Origin: an uncultured bacterium
Lineage (GTDB): Bacteria > Bacillota > Clostridia > Oscillospirales > Oscillospiraceae
Reading direction: 5' to 3'
DNA: 42,284 bases
Assembly: GCA_946056135.1 (NCBI GenBank)
Contig: CAMGIN010000012.1
Coordinates: 1-42,284 of the forward strand
Under the pieces are notes generated by a model. It was not told where the DNA came from. It did not search any database and worked only from the letters and a program-made list of their open reading frames with translations. A program made the translations under genes and the position numbers. Positions 33,134-42,284 of this stretch are shown in pieces; the first letter of the stretch is position 1; each line of letters starts with the position of its first letter.

Positions 33134-33414
33134 TACATACAGCAAAACGCATTGATGAGGAAAAAGCAGTTTGTTTTCTGATCCAGAGAACCGCCGGATG
33201 GTGCGAGGCGGCGAGGGGGAACTGTATACTGGCCTCTGAGCGGCCGATCTGAACGAGTGATCCCAGTAGGACGGACGGAGCCCGACCGATACAGCGGGAG
33301 ACGGTTGTTGGACCGTCATGAGAGGCCGTCATTTTGGCGGCAAGAAGAGTGGTACCGCAAGGTGATTACGCACGTAACAGCCCTGTCTCTTTATGGAAAG
33401 AGGCAGGGTTTTTT
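33134..33414 (+). promoter_or_regulatory. T-box leader, leucine (CTG) specifier, upstream of ilvA-leuA operon
   Basis: T-box core GAGTGGTACCGC is at 33347-33358, with a terminator at 33381-33414. In Stem I, GAGG (33157-33160) pairs with CCTC (33233-33236) and CAGTTT (33167-33172) with GAACTG (33219-33224). This leaves the 8-base loop TATACTGG; in the same place where the metG leader has ATG stands CTG (33229-33231), a leucine codon. The stem above carries the usual AG bulge sequence AGAGAACCGCCGGATGGTG. TGGT in the T-box bulge fits discriminator A of tRNA-Leu. So leucine starvation should turn on the whole operon. Confidence 0.87.
33381..33414 (+). terminator. Regulated terminator of the leucine T-box leader
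   Basis: CCCTGTCTCTTT (33381-33392) pairs with AAAGAGGCAGGG (33397-33408) with one wobble, followed by six T's. Confidence 0.9.
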
Positions 33415-33415
33415 A

Positions 33416-33536
33416 ATGCTGAATTATGAATGATGGATGCTGAATAAATGCATAACTTCGCTTTCCAATTCTTTTCGTTATCCCCGAAGGGGATACCTTC
33501 ATTCGGCATTTAACATTCAGCATTCTGCATTTATCT
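33416..33536. repeat. Inverted repeat of ATGCTGAAT-type words before ilvA
   Basis: The left arm has ATGCTGAATTATGAATG and GGATGCTGAATAAATG, the right arm CATTCGGCATTTAACATTC and AGCATTCTGCATTTA. A small hairpin TATCCCCGAAGGGGATA lies inside. It sits between the T-box terminator and the ilvA ribosome binding site. The AATGCAG/ATGCTGAA words recur after eutE (6043) and at the end of eutT. Confidence 0.65.
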
Positions 33537-33562
33537 ACACTCACCCGAAAGGAAAGAAACAT

Positions 33563-34756
33563 ATGGTAACAATCGACAAAATCTTCCACGCCTCCGTGGT
33601 CCTGAAGGACATCATCCGTCCTACCCCTCTGGCCAAGGCCTACGGCATCGCGCCGGAGTGCAGCCTGTACTTAAAGCCGGAGAATCTGCAGAACACCGGC
33701 TCCTTTAAACTGCGGGGTTCCGGCTATAAGATTGCTATGCTGTCCGATGAGGAGAAGCAGAGAGGCGTCATTGCCTGCTCCGCGGGAAACCACGCCCAGG
33801 GTGTGGCTCTGGCCGCCTCCAAGTGCGGTATTTCCTCCCTGATCTGCCTGCCGGACACCGCTCCCATCTCCAAGGTGGAGGCAACCAAACGCTACGGCGC
33901 CCAGGTCTGCCTGGTGCCCGGCGTTTACGACGATGCCTACAACAAAGCTCTGGAGCTGAAGGGGGAGAAGAGCCTGACCTTCGTTCACCCCTTTGACGAC
34001 GAGTATGTCATTGCCGGACAGGGCACCATCGGTCTGGAGATCATCAATGAAATGCACGATGTGGACGCCGTCCTGGTGCCCATCGGCGGCGGCGGTCTGA
34101 TCTCCGGCGTGGCCTGCGCCATTAAGTCCATCAGCCCCCATGTGAAGGTCTACGGCGTCCAGGCAGCGGGGGCCCCCAGTATGTACAACGCCATCCACAG
34201 CGGCCAACCGGACGCGTTGGCCTCCGTCTCCACCATTGCCGACGGCATCGCGGTGAAGAAGCCCGGAGATCTGACCTTTAAGATGGTGAAGGAATATGTA
34301 GACGACATCGCCCTGGTGACGGAGGACGAGATCGCCGCCGCCATTCTGGCATTGATCGAGAAGCAGAAGATGATCGCCGAGGGTGCCGGCGCGGTATCTG
34401 TCGCAGCCGCCATGTTCCACAAGTTCCCATTGGAGGGCAAGAAGGTGGTCAGCCTGATCTCCGGCGGCAATATTGACGTGACCAGCCTGTCCCGGGTCAT
34501 TGACCGGGGCCTGATGAAGTCCGGCCGGACCACCAATCTGCTCATCGAGCTGGTGGACAAGCCGGGCCAGCTGAAGGACGTGTCCCGGATCATCGCCGAC
34601 TGTGGCGGCAACGTCATCAGCGTCCACCACGAGCGCAACGGGGAAACGGAGTCCATCAACGGCTGCTACCTGCGGCTGACCCTGGAGACAAGGAACTACG
34701 ACCACGTCCAGGAAATCACCCAGGCCTTGGAGAATGAGGGCTTCAAAATCGTATAA
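33563..34756 (+). CDS. ilvA: Threonine dehydratase
   Basis: PLP enzyme deaminating threonine to 2-oxobutanoate, the entry to isoleucine. 397 residues with a single C-terminal ACT domain. The PLP lysine is Lys49 in NTGSFKLRGSGYKIA; VLVPIGGGGLISGVA is the phosphate-binding Gly loop. The ACT domain starts near residue 320 (LIELVDKPGQLKDVSRIIAD). This short form is often called the biodegradative type, yet its place at the head of the leu/ilv operon suggests a biosynthetic role. ATG at 33563 has AAGGAAAG upstream; the longer frame from 33437 lies in the repeat and leader. Confidence 0.94.
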   Translation: MVTIDKIFHASVVLKDIIRPTPLAKAYGIAPECSLYLKPENLQNTGSFKLRGSGYKIAMLSDEEKQRGVIACSAGNHAQGVALAASKCGISSLICLPDTAPISKVEATKRYGAQVCLVPGVYDDAYNKALELKGEKSLTFVHPFDDEYVIAGQGTIGLEIINEMHDVDAVLVPIGGGGLISGVACAIKSISPHVKVYGVQAAGAPSMYNAIHSGQPDALASVSTIADGIAVKKPGDLTFKMVKEYVDDIALVTEDEIAAAILALIEKQKMIAEGAGAVSVAAAMFHKFPLEGKKVVSLISGGNIDVTSLSRVIDRGLMKSGRTTNLLIELVDKPGQLKDVSRIIADCGGNVISVHHERNGETESINGCYLRLTLETRNYDHVQEITQALENEGFKIV

Positions 34757-34781
34757 TTCGCTTATAAGGAGAGCAAAGCAT

Positions 34782-36443
34782 ATGGATACCAGAAAATATT
34801 CAATCGGTTACTACCCCGCTCCGGGGCAGCATTACAAGTGGGTTCAGCGCGATCACATCGAGAAGGCCCCCCAATGGTGCAGTGTGGACCTGCGGGACGG
34901 CAACCAAAGCCTGGTGATCCCCATGAGCCTGGAAGAAAAGCTGGAATTCTACCATATGCTGCTGCGGGTTGGCTTCAAGGAGATCGAGGTTGGCTTCCCC
35001 GCTGCCTCGGAGACGGAGTACGAGTTCCTCAGGACCCTGATCGAGAACCACATGATTCCCCAGGACGTGACAGTCCAGGTGCTGACCCAGTGCCGGGAGC
35101 ATATCATCCGCAAGACCTTCGACGCCTGCAAGGGTGCCCCCAGCGCCATCATCCACTTCTATAATTCCGTCTCTGTTGCCCAGCGGGAGCAGGTCTTCCG
35201 TAAGAGCAAGGAGGAGATTAAGCAGATTGCCATTGACGGCGCCAAGCTGGTGAAGAAGCTTGCGGCGGAATACGAGGGCAACTTCCGCTTTGAGTATTCT
35301 CCCGAGAGCTTCACCGGCACGGAGCCGGAATACGCCCTGGAGGTTTGCAACGCTGTCCTGGACGTGCTGGAGCCCAGCCAGACCAACAATGTGATCATCA
35401 ACCTGCCTGTTACCGTGGAGATGAGCATGCCCCACGTCTACGCCAGCCAGGTGGAGTACATCAGCGAGAACCTGAAGTACCGGGAGTTTGTGACCCTCTC
35501 TCTGCACCCCCACAATGACCGGGGTACCGGCGTGGCGGATACCGAGCTGGCCCTGCTGGCGGGAGCGGACCGGGTGGAGGGCACCCTCTTCGGTAACGGC
35601 GAGCGCACCGGCAACGTGGATATCGTCACCCTGGCTATGAACATGTACTCCCACGGCGTGGACCCGGAATTGGACTTCTCCGACATGCCCGCCATTTGCA
35701 AAACCTATGAGGAATGCACCCGGATGCACGTCTACGAGCGCAGTCCCTACGCGGGGGCCTTGGTCTTCGCAGCCTTCTCCGGCTCTCATCAGGACGCCAT
35801 CGCCAAGGGTATGACCTGGCGGAAGGAGAAGAACCTCTACCAGTGGACAGTGCCGTACCTCCCCGTGGATCCCCAGGACATCAACCGCACCTATGACGCC
35901 GACGTGATACGGGTCAACTCCCAAAGCGGCAAGGGCGGCATCGGGTACCTCCTCGAGCAGGCTTACGGCTATATCCTTCCGCCCAAGATGCGCGAGCACT
36001 TGAGCTACCAATGCAAGAGCGTCTCCGACCACGATCATCGGGAGCTGAAGAGCGAGGACGTGCTGGCCATCTTCATGGATTCCTATCTGAATGTCTGCAG
36101 TCCCCTGACCATCTCCGAGATGCACTTCACCCAGCAGGAGGGCGGTGTGGTTGCGGTGGTGACCTTCCTGCGCCACGGCCGGGAGACTACCATCCACAGC
36201 CAGGGCAACGGCTCCCTGGACGCGGTGAGCAACGCCCTGAAGGAATACTCCGGCAAGCATTACACCTTGAAGGTCTACACCGAGCACAGCGTCCAGCAGC
36301 GCAGCTCCGGCTCCACCGCCGCGGCTTACATCGGTCTGGAAAACGAAACCGGCAATATGAGCTGGGGCGCGGGCACGGATACCGATATCATCAAGGCTGG
36401 TGTAAACGCACTCATCAGCGCCTTCAATAACATGACGAATTAA
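34782..36443 (+). CDS. leuA: 2-isopropylmalate synthase, long type
   Basis: First committed enzyme of leucine synthesis, joining acetyl-CoA to 2-oxoisovalerate. 553 residues, the long LeuA type 2. The catalytic barrel shows WCSVDLRDGNQSLVIPMS near residue 33, then GFKEIEVGFPAAS, TLSLHPHNDRGTG with the metal-binding HPH, and VEGTLFGNGERTGNVD. The C-terminal part (from about residue 430) is the leucine-sensing domain, with GNGSLDAVSNALKE. AAGGAGAG lies before the ATG. It follows ilvA by 25 bases. A repeat separates it from leuC. Confidence 0.96.
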   Translation: MDTRKYSIGYYPAPGQHYKWVQRDHIEKAPQWCSVDLRDGNQSLVIPMSLEEKLEFYHMLLRVGFKEIEVGFPAASETEYEFLRTLIENHMIPQDVTVQVLTQCREHIIRKTFDACKGAPSAIIHFYNSVSVAQREQVFRKSKEEIKQIAIDGAKLVKKLAAEYEGNFRFEYSPESFTGTEPEYALEVCNAVLDVLEPSQTNNVIINLPVTVEMSMPHVYASQVEYISENLKYREFVTLSLHPHNDRGTGVADTELALLAGADRVEGTLFGNGERTGNVDIVTLAMNMYSHGVDPELDFSDMPAICKTYEECTRMHVYERSPYAGALVFAAFSGSHQDAIAKGMTWRKEKNLYQWTVPYLPVDPQDINRTYDADVIRVNSQSGKGGIGYLLEQAYGYILPPKMREHLSYQCKSVSDHDHRELKSEDVLAIFMDSYLNVCSPLTISEMHFTQQEGGVVAVVTFLRHGRETTIHSQGNGSLDAVSNALKEYSGKHYTLKVYTEHSVQQRSSGSTAAAYIGLENETGNMSWGAGTDTDIIKAGVNALISAFNNMTN

Positions 36444-36510
36444 AGAGATCCGATATCAGAAACAATTTCAACGCGCTATCGTTTTCCATCACACCCATCG
36501 TTCTGTACTG

Positions 36511-36630
36511 CAACCATCGTAGGGCGGGGTCATGACGTAAGCCGACCAGGTAGGAAATGCAGTCAGACAAAATAGACGTAGATATGCAAAACCATAGGTG
36601 CGTCGGCGGGGTCATGACCCCGCCCTACAA
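36511..36630. repeat. Palindromic repeat inside the operon, between leuA and leuC
   Basis: The left arm (36519-36537) starts GTAGGGCGGGGTCATGACG; the right arm (36605-36628) holds GGCGGGGTCATGACCCCGCC followed by CTAC. The centre shares words in order with the repeat at 2768-2930, but the AAATGATCGTTTA ends are missing here. No gene is seen in 36444-36655. Confidence 0.8.
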
Positions 36631-36655
36631 TATAAACACAAAGGAGCGATTACTA

Positions 36656-37915
36656 TTGGGAATGACAATGACGCAGAAGATTCTTGCTGCCCATGCGGGG
36701 CTGGAATCGGTGAAGGCAGGACAGCTTATCAGCGCAAAGCTGGACATCGTCCTGGGCAATGACATCACCACCCCTGTTGCCATCAACGAATTTACAAAGA
36801 ACGGCTTTACCCAGGTCTTTGATAAGGACCGTATCGCCATCGTCCTGGACCACTTCGTCCCCAATAAAGACATCAAAGCCGCCCAGCAGTCCAAGCAGTG
36901 CCGGGAATTTGCCTGCAGCCACTGCGTCAGCCACTTCTATGACGTGGGTAAAATGGGCATCGAGCACGCGCTGCTGCCGGAGCAGGGCATCGTCACCGCC
37001 GGAGACTGCATCATCGGCGCGGACAGCCACACCTGTACCTACGGGGCCTTGGGCGCTTTCTCCACCGGCGTGGGCAGCACCGACATGGCGGCAGGCATGG
37101 CCACCGGCACCGCCTGGTTCAAGGTTCCCTCCGCCCTTAAGTTTGAACTGACGGGCAAGCTGCCTCCCGTGTGCAGCGGCAAAGACGTGATCCTGACCAT
37201 CATCGGCATGATCGGGGTGGACGGCGCCCTGTACAAGAGCATGGAGTTCACCGGCTCTGGCGTGGCATCGCTCACCATGGATGACCGGCTGTGCATCTGC
37301 AACATGGCAATCGAGGCGGGGGCCAAGAACGGCATCTTCCCCGTGGACGAGAGAACGAAAGAGTATATGCAGGGCCGCTGCGAGCGGGAGCCTGTTGTCT
37401 ACACCGCTGACGAAGATGCGGAATATGAGAAGACCTATGTTATCGATCTGAGCAAGATCGCGCCCACCGTGGCCTGCCCCCATCTGCCGGAGAACACCAA
37501 GCCCGCCGATACCCTGTCGGATATCAAGATCGACCAGGTGGTCATCGGCAGCTGCACCAACGGCCGGATGGAGGATATGGAAGCGGCCTACCGAACCCTG
37601 AAGGGCAGGACCGTGGCCCCGGGTGTGCGGTGCATCATCATCCCCGCCACCATGCAGATCTATCGGGAGTGCGTGGAAAGGGGCTACGTTACCGCCTTTA
37701 TTGACGCGGGGGCCATTGTCTCCACGCCCACCTGCGGGCCGTGTCTCGGCGGCTACATGGGGGTTCTGGCGGAGGGGGAACGCTGCGTCGCCACCACCAA
37801 CCGCAACTTCGTTGGCCGCATGGGCCATGTCAGCAGCGAGGTGTATCTCGCCAGCCCCGCCACTGCCGCCGCCAGCGCCATCACCGGGCGCATCACCGCT
37901 CCCAAGGAGGTTTGA
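36656..37915 (+). CDS. leuC: 3-isopropylmalate dehydratase large subunit
   Basis: Aconitase-family iron-sulphur enzyme, 419 residues, large subunit with LeuD. Cluster cysteines are visible in [14 protein letters not shown] and [14 protein letters not shown], and [20 protein letters not shown] is typical. TTG at 36656 is chosen as start: it gives [15 protein letters not shown], the usual LeuC start in clostridia, and AAGGAG ends nine bases before it, while the first ATG (36662) is 15 bases away. It follows a repeat and is two bases from leuD. Confidence 0.95.
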   Translation: MGMTMTQKILAAHAGLESVKAGQLISAKLDIVLGNDITTPVAINEFTKNGFTQVFDKDRIAIVLDHFVPNKDIKAAQQSKQCREFACSHCVSHFYDVGKMGIEHALLPEQGIVTAGDCIIGADSHTCTYGALGAFSTGVGSTDMAAGMATGTAWFKVPSALKFELTGKLPPVCSGKDVILTIIGMIGVDGALYKSMEFTGSGVASLTMDDRLCICNMAIEAGAKNGIFPVDERTKEYMQGRCEREPVVYTADEDAEYEKTYVIDLSKIAPTVACPHLPENTKPADTLSDIKIDQVVIGSCTNGRMEDMEAAYRTLKGRTVAPGVRCIIIPATMQIYRECVERGYVTAFIDAGAIVSTPTCGPCLGGYMGVLAEGERCVATTNRNFVGRMGHVSSEVYLASPATAAASAITGRITAPKEV

Positions 37916-37917
37916 CC

Positions 37918-38403
37918 ATGAAGACCCAAGGACATGTTTTCAAATACGCCGACAATGTGGACACCGACGTCATTATTCCCGCCCGGTATCTGAACACCGC
38001 CGATGCCGCGGAGCTGGCCAAGCACTGCATGGAGGACATCGACCCCGCCTACGTCACCCGGATGAAGCCCGGCGATATCATGGTGGCGGGCTGGAACTTC
38101 GGCTGCGGCTCCTCCCGGGAGCACGCCCCTCTGGTAATCAAGACCTGCGGCACCGGCTGCGTCATCGCCAAGAGCTTCGCCCGGATTTTCTACCGCAACG
38201 CCATCAACATCGGCATGCCCATCCTGGAATGTGAGGCTGCCGCCGACGAAATTCAGCCCGGAGACGAGGTCGCCATCGACTTTGATACCGGCGTTATCTC
38301 CGATTTGACCACAGGAAAGACCTACCAGGCGGAGCCTTTCCCGGAATTTATACAAAATATGATTCAAAAGGGCGGATTGCTTGCTTCTTTGAAGGAGATG
38401 TGA
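37918..38403 (+). CDS. leuD: 3-isopropylmalate dehydratase small subunit
   Basis: Swivel-domain partner of LeuC, 161 residues, the short type that goes with this LeuC class. Seen: [33 protein letters not shown] and [24 protein letters not shown] spaced well before the ATG; the upstream open frame lies inside leuC. Confidence 0.95.
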   Translation: MKTQGHVFKYADNVDTDVIIPARYLNTADAAELAKHCMEDIDPAYVTRMKPGDIMVAGWNFGCGSSREHAPLVIKTCGTGCVIAKSFARIFYRNAINIGMPILECEAAADEIQPGDEVAIDFDTGVISDLTTGKTYQAEPFPEFIQNMIQKGGLLASLKEM

Positions 38404-38407
38404 TAGA

Positions 38408-39487
38408 ATGAAAAAAGCCATCGCGGTGATTCGCGGCGACGGGATTGGTCCGGAAATTGTGGAGCAGGCGCTGCTGGTTCTGAACAAGGTTGCGGAACAA
38501 TACGGCCACGAATTTACCTACACCGATGTGGACATGGGCGGCAATGCCATCGACAAGTGGGGAGACCCGCTGCCCCAGGCAATGCTGCAAAAGTGCCTGG
38601 ATTCCGACAGCGTTCTTTTGGGCGCGGTGGGCGGCCCCAAGTGGAACGATGTCCCCGGCCCCATGCGCCCGGAAAAGGGCCTGCTGCGGCTCCGGGCGGG
38701 TATGGGTGTTTACAGCAACAACCGCCCCGCCAAAATCTGGCCCCAGCTGGCTTCCGCTTCTCCTCTGAAGCAGGAGATTGTGGACAAGGGCATCGATTTT
38801 CTGATCGTCCGGGAGCTGATCGGCGGCATCTACTTCGGCAAGCATGAGACGGTTGTGGAAGACGGCGAAAAGACAGCCATCGACGAGCTGCGCTACTCGG
38901 AAAGCGAGATTCGCCGCATCGGGAGAATCGGCTTCGAGACCGCCCGGAAGCGCGGAAAAAAGCTGTGCAGCGTGGAAAAGAGCAACGTGCTGGATTCCTC
39001 CCGGTTGTGGAAGAAGGTCATGCACGAGCTGGCGGCGGAATATCCCGACGTAGAGCTGTCGGACATGCTGGTGGACAACTGCGCCATGCAGATCGTCAAG
39101 GCCCCCAGCCAGTTTGACGTGATTGTCACGGAGAACATGTTTGGCGATATCCTGTCGGACGAGGCCTCCATGATTACCGGCTCCATCGGCATGATTCCCT
39201 CGTCTTCTCTTGGGGAAACCTCCTGCGGCCTGTACGAGCCCATACACGGCTCCGCGCCGGATATCGCAGGTAAGGACATTGCCAACCCCATCGGCACCAT
39301 TTTGGCCGCCGCCATGATGCTGCGCTTCTCCTTCGACATGGAGAAGGAAGCGGATGTTATCGAGTCCGCTGTCTCCAAGGTCCTGGATGAAGGCTATCGC
39401 ACCAAAGACATTCTTCCCGCCGATCCCACCGGCTGTACTTTAGTCGGCTGTAAAGAAATGGGAAGATTGATTATTGAAAATCTGTAA
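38408..39487 (+). CDS. leuB: 3-isopropylmalate dehydrogenase
   Basis: NAD-dependent decarboxylating dehydrogenase of leucine synthesis, 359 residues. Start IAVIRGDGIGPEIVEQAL, substrate loop VLLGAVGGPKW, LLRLRAGMGVYSNNRP, VRELIGGIYFGKHE, and the metal-binding VIVTENMFGDILSDEA are all typical; GSAPDIAGKDIANPIGT follows in the NAD site. It begins four bases after leuD. An 89-base gap to ilvB follows, with an imperfect small hairpin. Confidence 0.96.
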   Translation: MKKAIAVIRGDGIGPEIVEQALLVLNKVAEQYGHEFTYTDVDMGGNAIDKWGDPLPQAMLQKCLDSDSVLLGAVGGPKWNDVPGPMRPEKGLLRLRAGMGVYSNNRPAKIWPQLASASPLKQEIVDKGIDFLIVRELIGGIYFGKHETVVEDGEKTAIDELRYSESEIRRIGRIGFETARKRGKKLCSVEKSNVLDSSRLWKKVMHELAAEYPDVELSDMLVDNCAMQIVKAPSQFDVIVTENMFGDILSDEASMITGSIGMIPSSSLGETSCGLYEPIHGSAPDIAGKDIANPIGTILAAAMMLRFSFDMEKEADVIESAVSKVLDEGYRTKDILPADPTGCTLVGCKEMGRLIIENL

Positions 39488-39576
39488 CGGCTTCATTGGC
39501 CTCTCCGGCATGGCAGAGCCAGAGAAGCGATTCCGCAAATCGAAACCGTTACTCAAATATAAGAAAGGATGATGAC

Positions 39577-41247
39577 ATGATACTTTCCGGCTCCGATATT
39601 ATTGTTCGTACTTTGATTGAACAGGGTGTCCAGGTGGTTTTCGGCTATCCCGGCGGCCAGGTCATCAACATCTACGACTCTCTTTACAAGTACCGCGACG
39701 AGCTGCAGCATGTGCTGACCGCCCATGAGCAGGGTGCGTCCCACGCTGCCGACGGCTATGCCCGGGCCACCGGCAAGGTGGGCGTGGTCATCGCCACCTC
39801 CGGCCCCGGCGCCACCAATCTGGTCACCGGCATTGCCACCGCTTACCTGGACTCCGTGCCCATGGTAGCTATCACCGGCAACGTGACCAACACCGTCATC
39901 GGCACCGACGGCTTCCAGGAGATCGACATCACCGGCATCACCCTGCCCATCACCAAGCACAACTACTTCGTCGGCTCCATCGAGAACCTGGCGGACACCA
40001 TCCGGGAGGCTTTCCGCCTGGCAAAGTCCGGCCGCCCCGGCCCCGTGCTGATTGACGTGCCCAAGGATGTGCAGGTCGCAAAATACGACTATGAACCTCA
40101 GCCAAAAGTGGCCCCTGACGAGGTTTTCCCCGCCAAGGACATCCGCATCCAGCAGGCAGCTGAGTGCATCAACGCCGCCCAGCGGCCCTTCCTGTACTTT
40201 GGCGGCGGCCTGATCACCAGCGAAGCCCAGGACGAACTGCTGCAGATGGCCGAAACCATTGATGCCCCCATCGGCTGCTCCATGATGGGTATCTCCGGTG
40301 TGCCTACCGACTATCCGAGGTTTCTGGGTATGCAGGGTATGCACGGCCACTATGCCTGCTCCATGGCCATGCACAAGGCCGACGTAATCATCGCCATGGG
40401 CGCGCGGTTCAATGACCGGGTCACCGGCAACCGGGCCAAGTTCGCCGTGGGCGCGAAAATCGTCCACATCGACATCGACGGCGCGGAGCTGGGAAAAAGC
40501 GTCAATCCCGCCCACGGCCTCCGGGGCGACGTGAAGAAGACCCTGCAAAAACTCCTTCCCCTTCTGAAAAAACAGGAGCATCCCCAGTGGCAGGCGACCA
40601 TCCAGCAGCTGCTGGAGGAGGAAGCCGCCAGTCTTGACAGCCGGGAAGGTATGACGCCCAGGAATGTTATCAGCATGCTGAACCGTTACTTAAGCGAGAA
40701 TACCCCCGTTGCCACCGACGTGGGGCAGCACCAGATGTGGGCGGCCCAGTATCTGAACCTGAAGACCAGCCGCCGGTTTATTTCCAGCGGCGGCCTGGGA
40801 ACCATGGGCTTCGGCATGGGCGCAGCCATCGGCGCCTCTATGGGCACCGGCGAGCGCACCGTGCTGATTACCGGCGACGGCAGCTTCGGCATGAACCTGA
40901 ACGAATTGGCTACCGCCGTGGTGAACAAGGTCCCCATGGTGATCCTGCTGCTGAACAACGGTGTGCTGGGCATGGTCCGGCAGTGGCAGACCCTGTTCTT
41001 TGACAAGCACTACTCCAACACTATGCTGACGGACCGCCAGACGGATTTTGTGAAATTGGCAGAAGCCTTCGGCGCCCAGGCCAGCCGCGCCCTGACCTTG
41101 GCGGAGCTGGAGGAGGCCCTGAACAAGGCCTTTGCCTGCGATGGTCCCTACCTCATCGACTGCGCCATCGACAGGGACGAGTTCGTCCTGCCCATGCTGC
41201 CCCCCGGCGGGTCCATGGATGACATTATCGTAAGGATCGGTGACTGA
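39577..41247 (+). CDS. ilvB: Acetolactate synthase large subunit
   Basis: ThDP-dependent acetohydroxyacid synthase catalytic subunit, 556 residues, making acetolactate and acetohydroxybutyrate for Val/Leu and Ile. Landmarks: VVFGYPGGQVINIYDSLY, HEQGASHAADGYARATGK with the catalytic Glu, TSGPGATNLVTGIATAY, and the ThDP motif starting GDGSFGMNLNELATAV at residue 433. ATG at 39577 has AAAGG upstream; the longer frame is non-coding. It is one base from ilvN. Confidence 0.96.
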   Translation: MILSGSDIIVRTLIEQGVQVVFGYPGGQVINIYDSLYKYRDELQHVLTAHEQGASHAADGYARATGKVGVVIATSGPGATNLVTGIATAYLDSVPMVAITGNVTNTVIGTDGFQEIDITGITLPITKHNYFVGSIENLADTIREAFRLAKSGRPGPVLIDVPKDVQVAKYDYEPQPKVAPDEVFPAKDIRIQQAAECINAAQRPFLYFGGGLITSEAQDELLQMAETIDAPIGCSMMGISGVPTDYPRFLGMQGMHGHYACSMAMHKADVIIAMGARFNDRVTGNRAKFAVGAKIVHIDIDGAELGKSVNPAHGLRGDVKKTLQKLLPLLKKQEHPQWQATIQQLLEEEAASLDSREGMTPRNVISMLNRYLSENTPVATDVGQHQMWAAQYLNLKTSRRFISSGGLGTMGFGMGAAIGASMGTGERTVLITGDGSFGMNLNELATAVVNKVPMVILLLNNGVLGMVRQWQTLFFDKHYSNTMLTDRQTDFVKLAEAFGAQASRALTLAELEEALNKAFACDGPYLIDCAIDRDEFVLPMLPPGGSMDDIIVRIGD

Positions 41248-41248
41248 T

Positions 41249-41755
41249 ATGAAGAAATTTACCGTAGCCATTCTTGTCAACAATCAGTTCGGTGTTCTGA
41301 ACCGGGTCACCAGCATGTTCCGCCGCCGCCAGTTCAACATCACCTCCCTGACCGTCAGCGAAACCGAGTCCGAGGCCTTCTCCCGGATCACGGTCCAGTC
41401 CGAGGGCGATGAAATTAAGAAGGAGCAGCTTATCAACCAGCTGTACAAGCTTCCTGACGTCTGCTCCATCGCAGAGCTGGAGGACCTGGACACCGTCAGC
41501 CGGGAGCTGCTGCTGATTAAGGTGAAGAACGACCCCCAGGTCCGGGGAGACATTCGCTCCGCCTCCGACGCCTACGAGGGCAAGGTGGTGGACTACACCA
41601 AGGAGTCCATCATGATTCAGATGGTGGGTGACAGCCGCAAGATCGACAATTTTATCGACCTGATGCGGGACTTTGAGATCCTGGAGATCTGCCGCACCGG
41701 CATTGTCACCCTGCAGCGTGGCAGCAGCACCATCCGCCGGGTGACCAATTTGTAA
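41249..41755 (+). CDS. ilvN: Acetolactate synthase regulatory subunit
   Basis: Small regulatory subunit of 168 residues (sometimes called ilvH). The N-terminal ACT domain shows VAILVNNQFGVLNRVTSMFR followed by RRQFNITSLTVSETES, where valine binds in known proteins; the C-terminal half (ELLLIKVKNDPQVR, FEILEICRTGIVTLQRG) is also typical. It starts one base after the ilvB stop, so the subunits are coupled. Confidence 0.95.
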   Translation: MKKFTVAILVNNQFGVLNRVTSMFRRRQFNITSLTVSETESEAFSRITVQSEGDEIKKEQLINQLYKLPDVCSIAELEDLDTVSRELLLIKVKNDPQVRGDIRSASDAYEGKVVDYTKESIMIQMVGDSRKIDNFIDLMRDFEILEICRTGIVTLQRGSSTIRRVTNL

Positions 41756-41762
41756 CACCCAT

Positions 41763-42284
<522 letters not shown>

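Noticed and set aside
33226..33228. ATA (Ile) as specifier of the second T-box
   Set aside because: It lies one codon upstream of the position that matches ATG in the metG leader; with the paired helices drawn, CTG fits better. It is kept as the alternative to test.
39488..39576. A structured regulatory element between leuB and ilvB
   Set aside because: Only an imperfect stem (TGGCCTCT with AGAGCCA) is seen, with no T-tract or known motif; too weak to list as a feature.

Overview
The window looks like a chromosome segment of an anaerobic gut Firmicute, most likely a GC-rich clostridium of the Oscillospiraceae/Lachnospiraceae type. Pointers are T-box leaders, a clostridial ethanolamine microcompartment locus, butyrate kinase, ABC importers with lipoprotein binding proteins, and strong AGGAGG-type ribosome binding sites. 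No species can be fixed from the sequence alone.

Region 1 (1-8988, + strand) is an ethanolamine-utilisation (eut) microcompartment cluster: eutC, eutL, eutM, eutT, then eutB, eutE, then eutD/pduL, an unnamed eut protein, eutN and eutH. Together these give uptake (EutH), the two-subunit B12-dependent ammonia-lyase (EutBC), a cobalamin adenosyltransferase (EutT), CoA-acylating acetaldehyde dehydrogenase (EutE), phosphotransacylase (EutD) and three shell protein types (hexamer EutM, trimer EutL, pentamer EutN). Reactivase, two-component regulator and alcohol dehydrogenase genes are not in view and may lie upstream. Each large gap between gene blocks holds a MITE-like repeat whose ends carry the near-palindrome TAAATGATCGTTTA. 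Two copies are perfect 240-bp inverted repeats bracketing eutE-eutH.

Region 2 (9004-11426) is metG behind a Met-specifier T-box. Region 3 (11503-19120) is an oligopeptide ABC importer operon (oppABCDF) with cutC on the - strand, diverging from an AraC-type regulator. Region 4 (19123-24429) holds an M28 peptidase (-), then a GH29 alpha-L-fucosidase and an 841-residue transglutaminase-like protein (+). Together with the peptide importer this suggests use of host glycopeptides. Butyrate kinase follows (24662-25774).

Region 5 (25877-31866) is a CUT1 sugar importer without its own ATPase (- strand), divergent from an N-acetylhexosamine 1-kinase-like gene and galE. This is part of the lacto-N-biose/galacto-N-biose route, again pointing to mucin or milk-type glycans. 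A LacI-type operator lies between the divergent promoters.

Region 6 (31940-42284) is branched-chain amino acid synthesis: ilvE with its own promoter, then a T-box leader whose specifier reads CTG (Leu), then ilvA-leuA-leuC-leuD-leuB-ilvB-ilvN-ilvC. ilvC is cut by the window end. Palindromic repeats also sit inside this operon.

No rRNA, tRNA, CRISPR array, phage gene or transposase gene was recognised.
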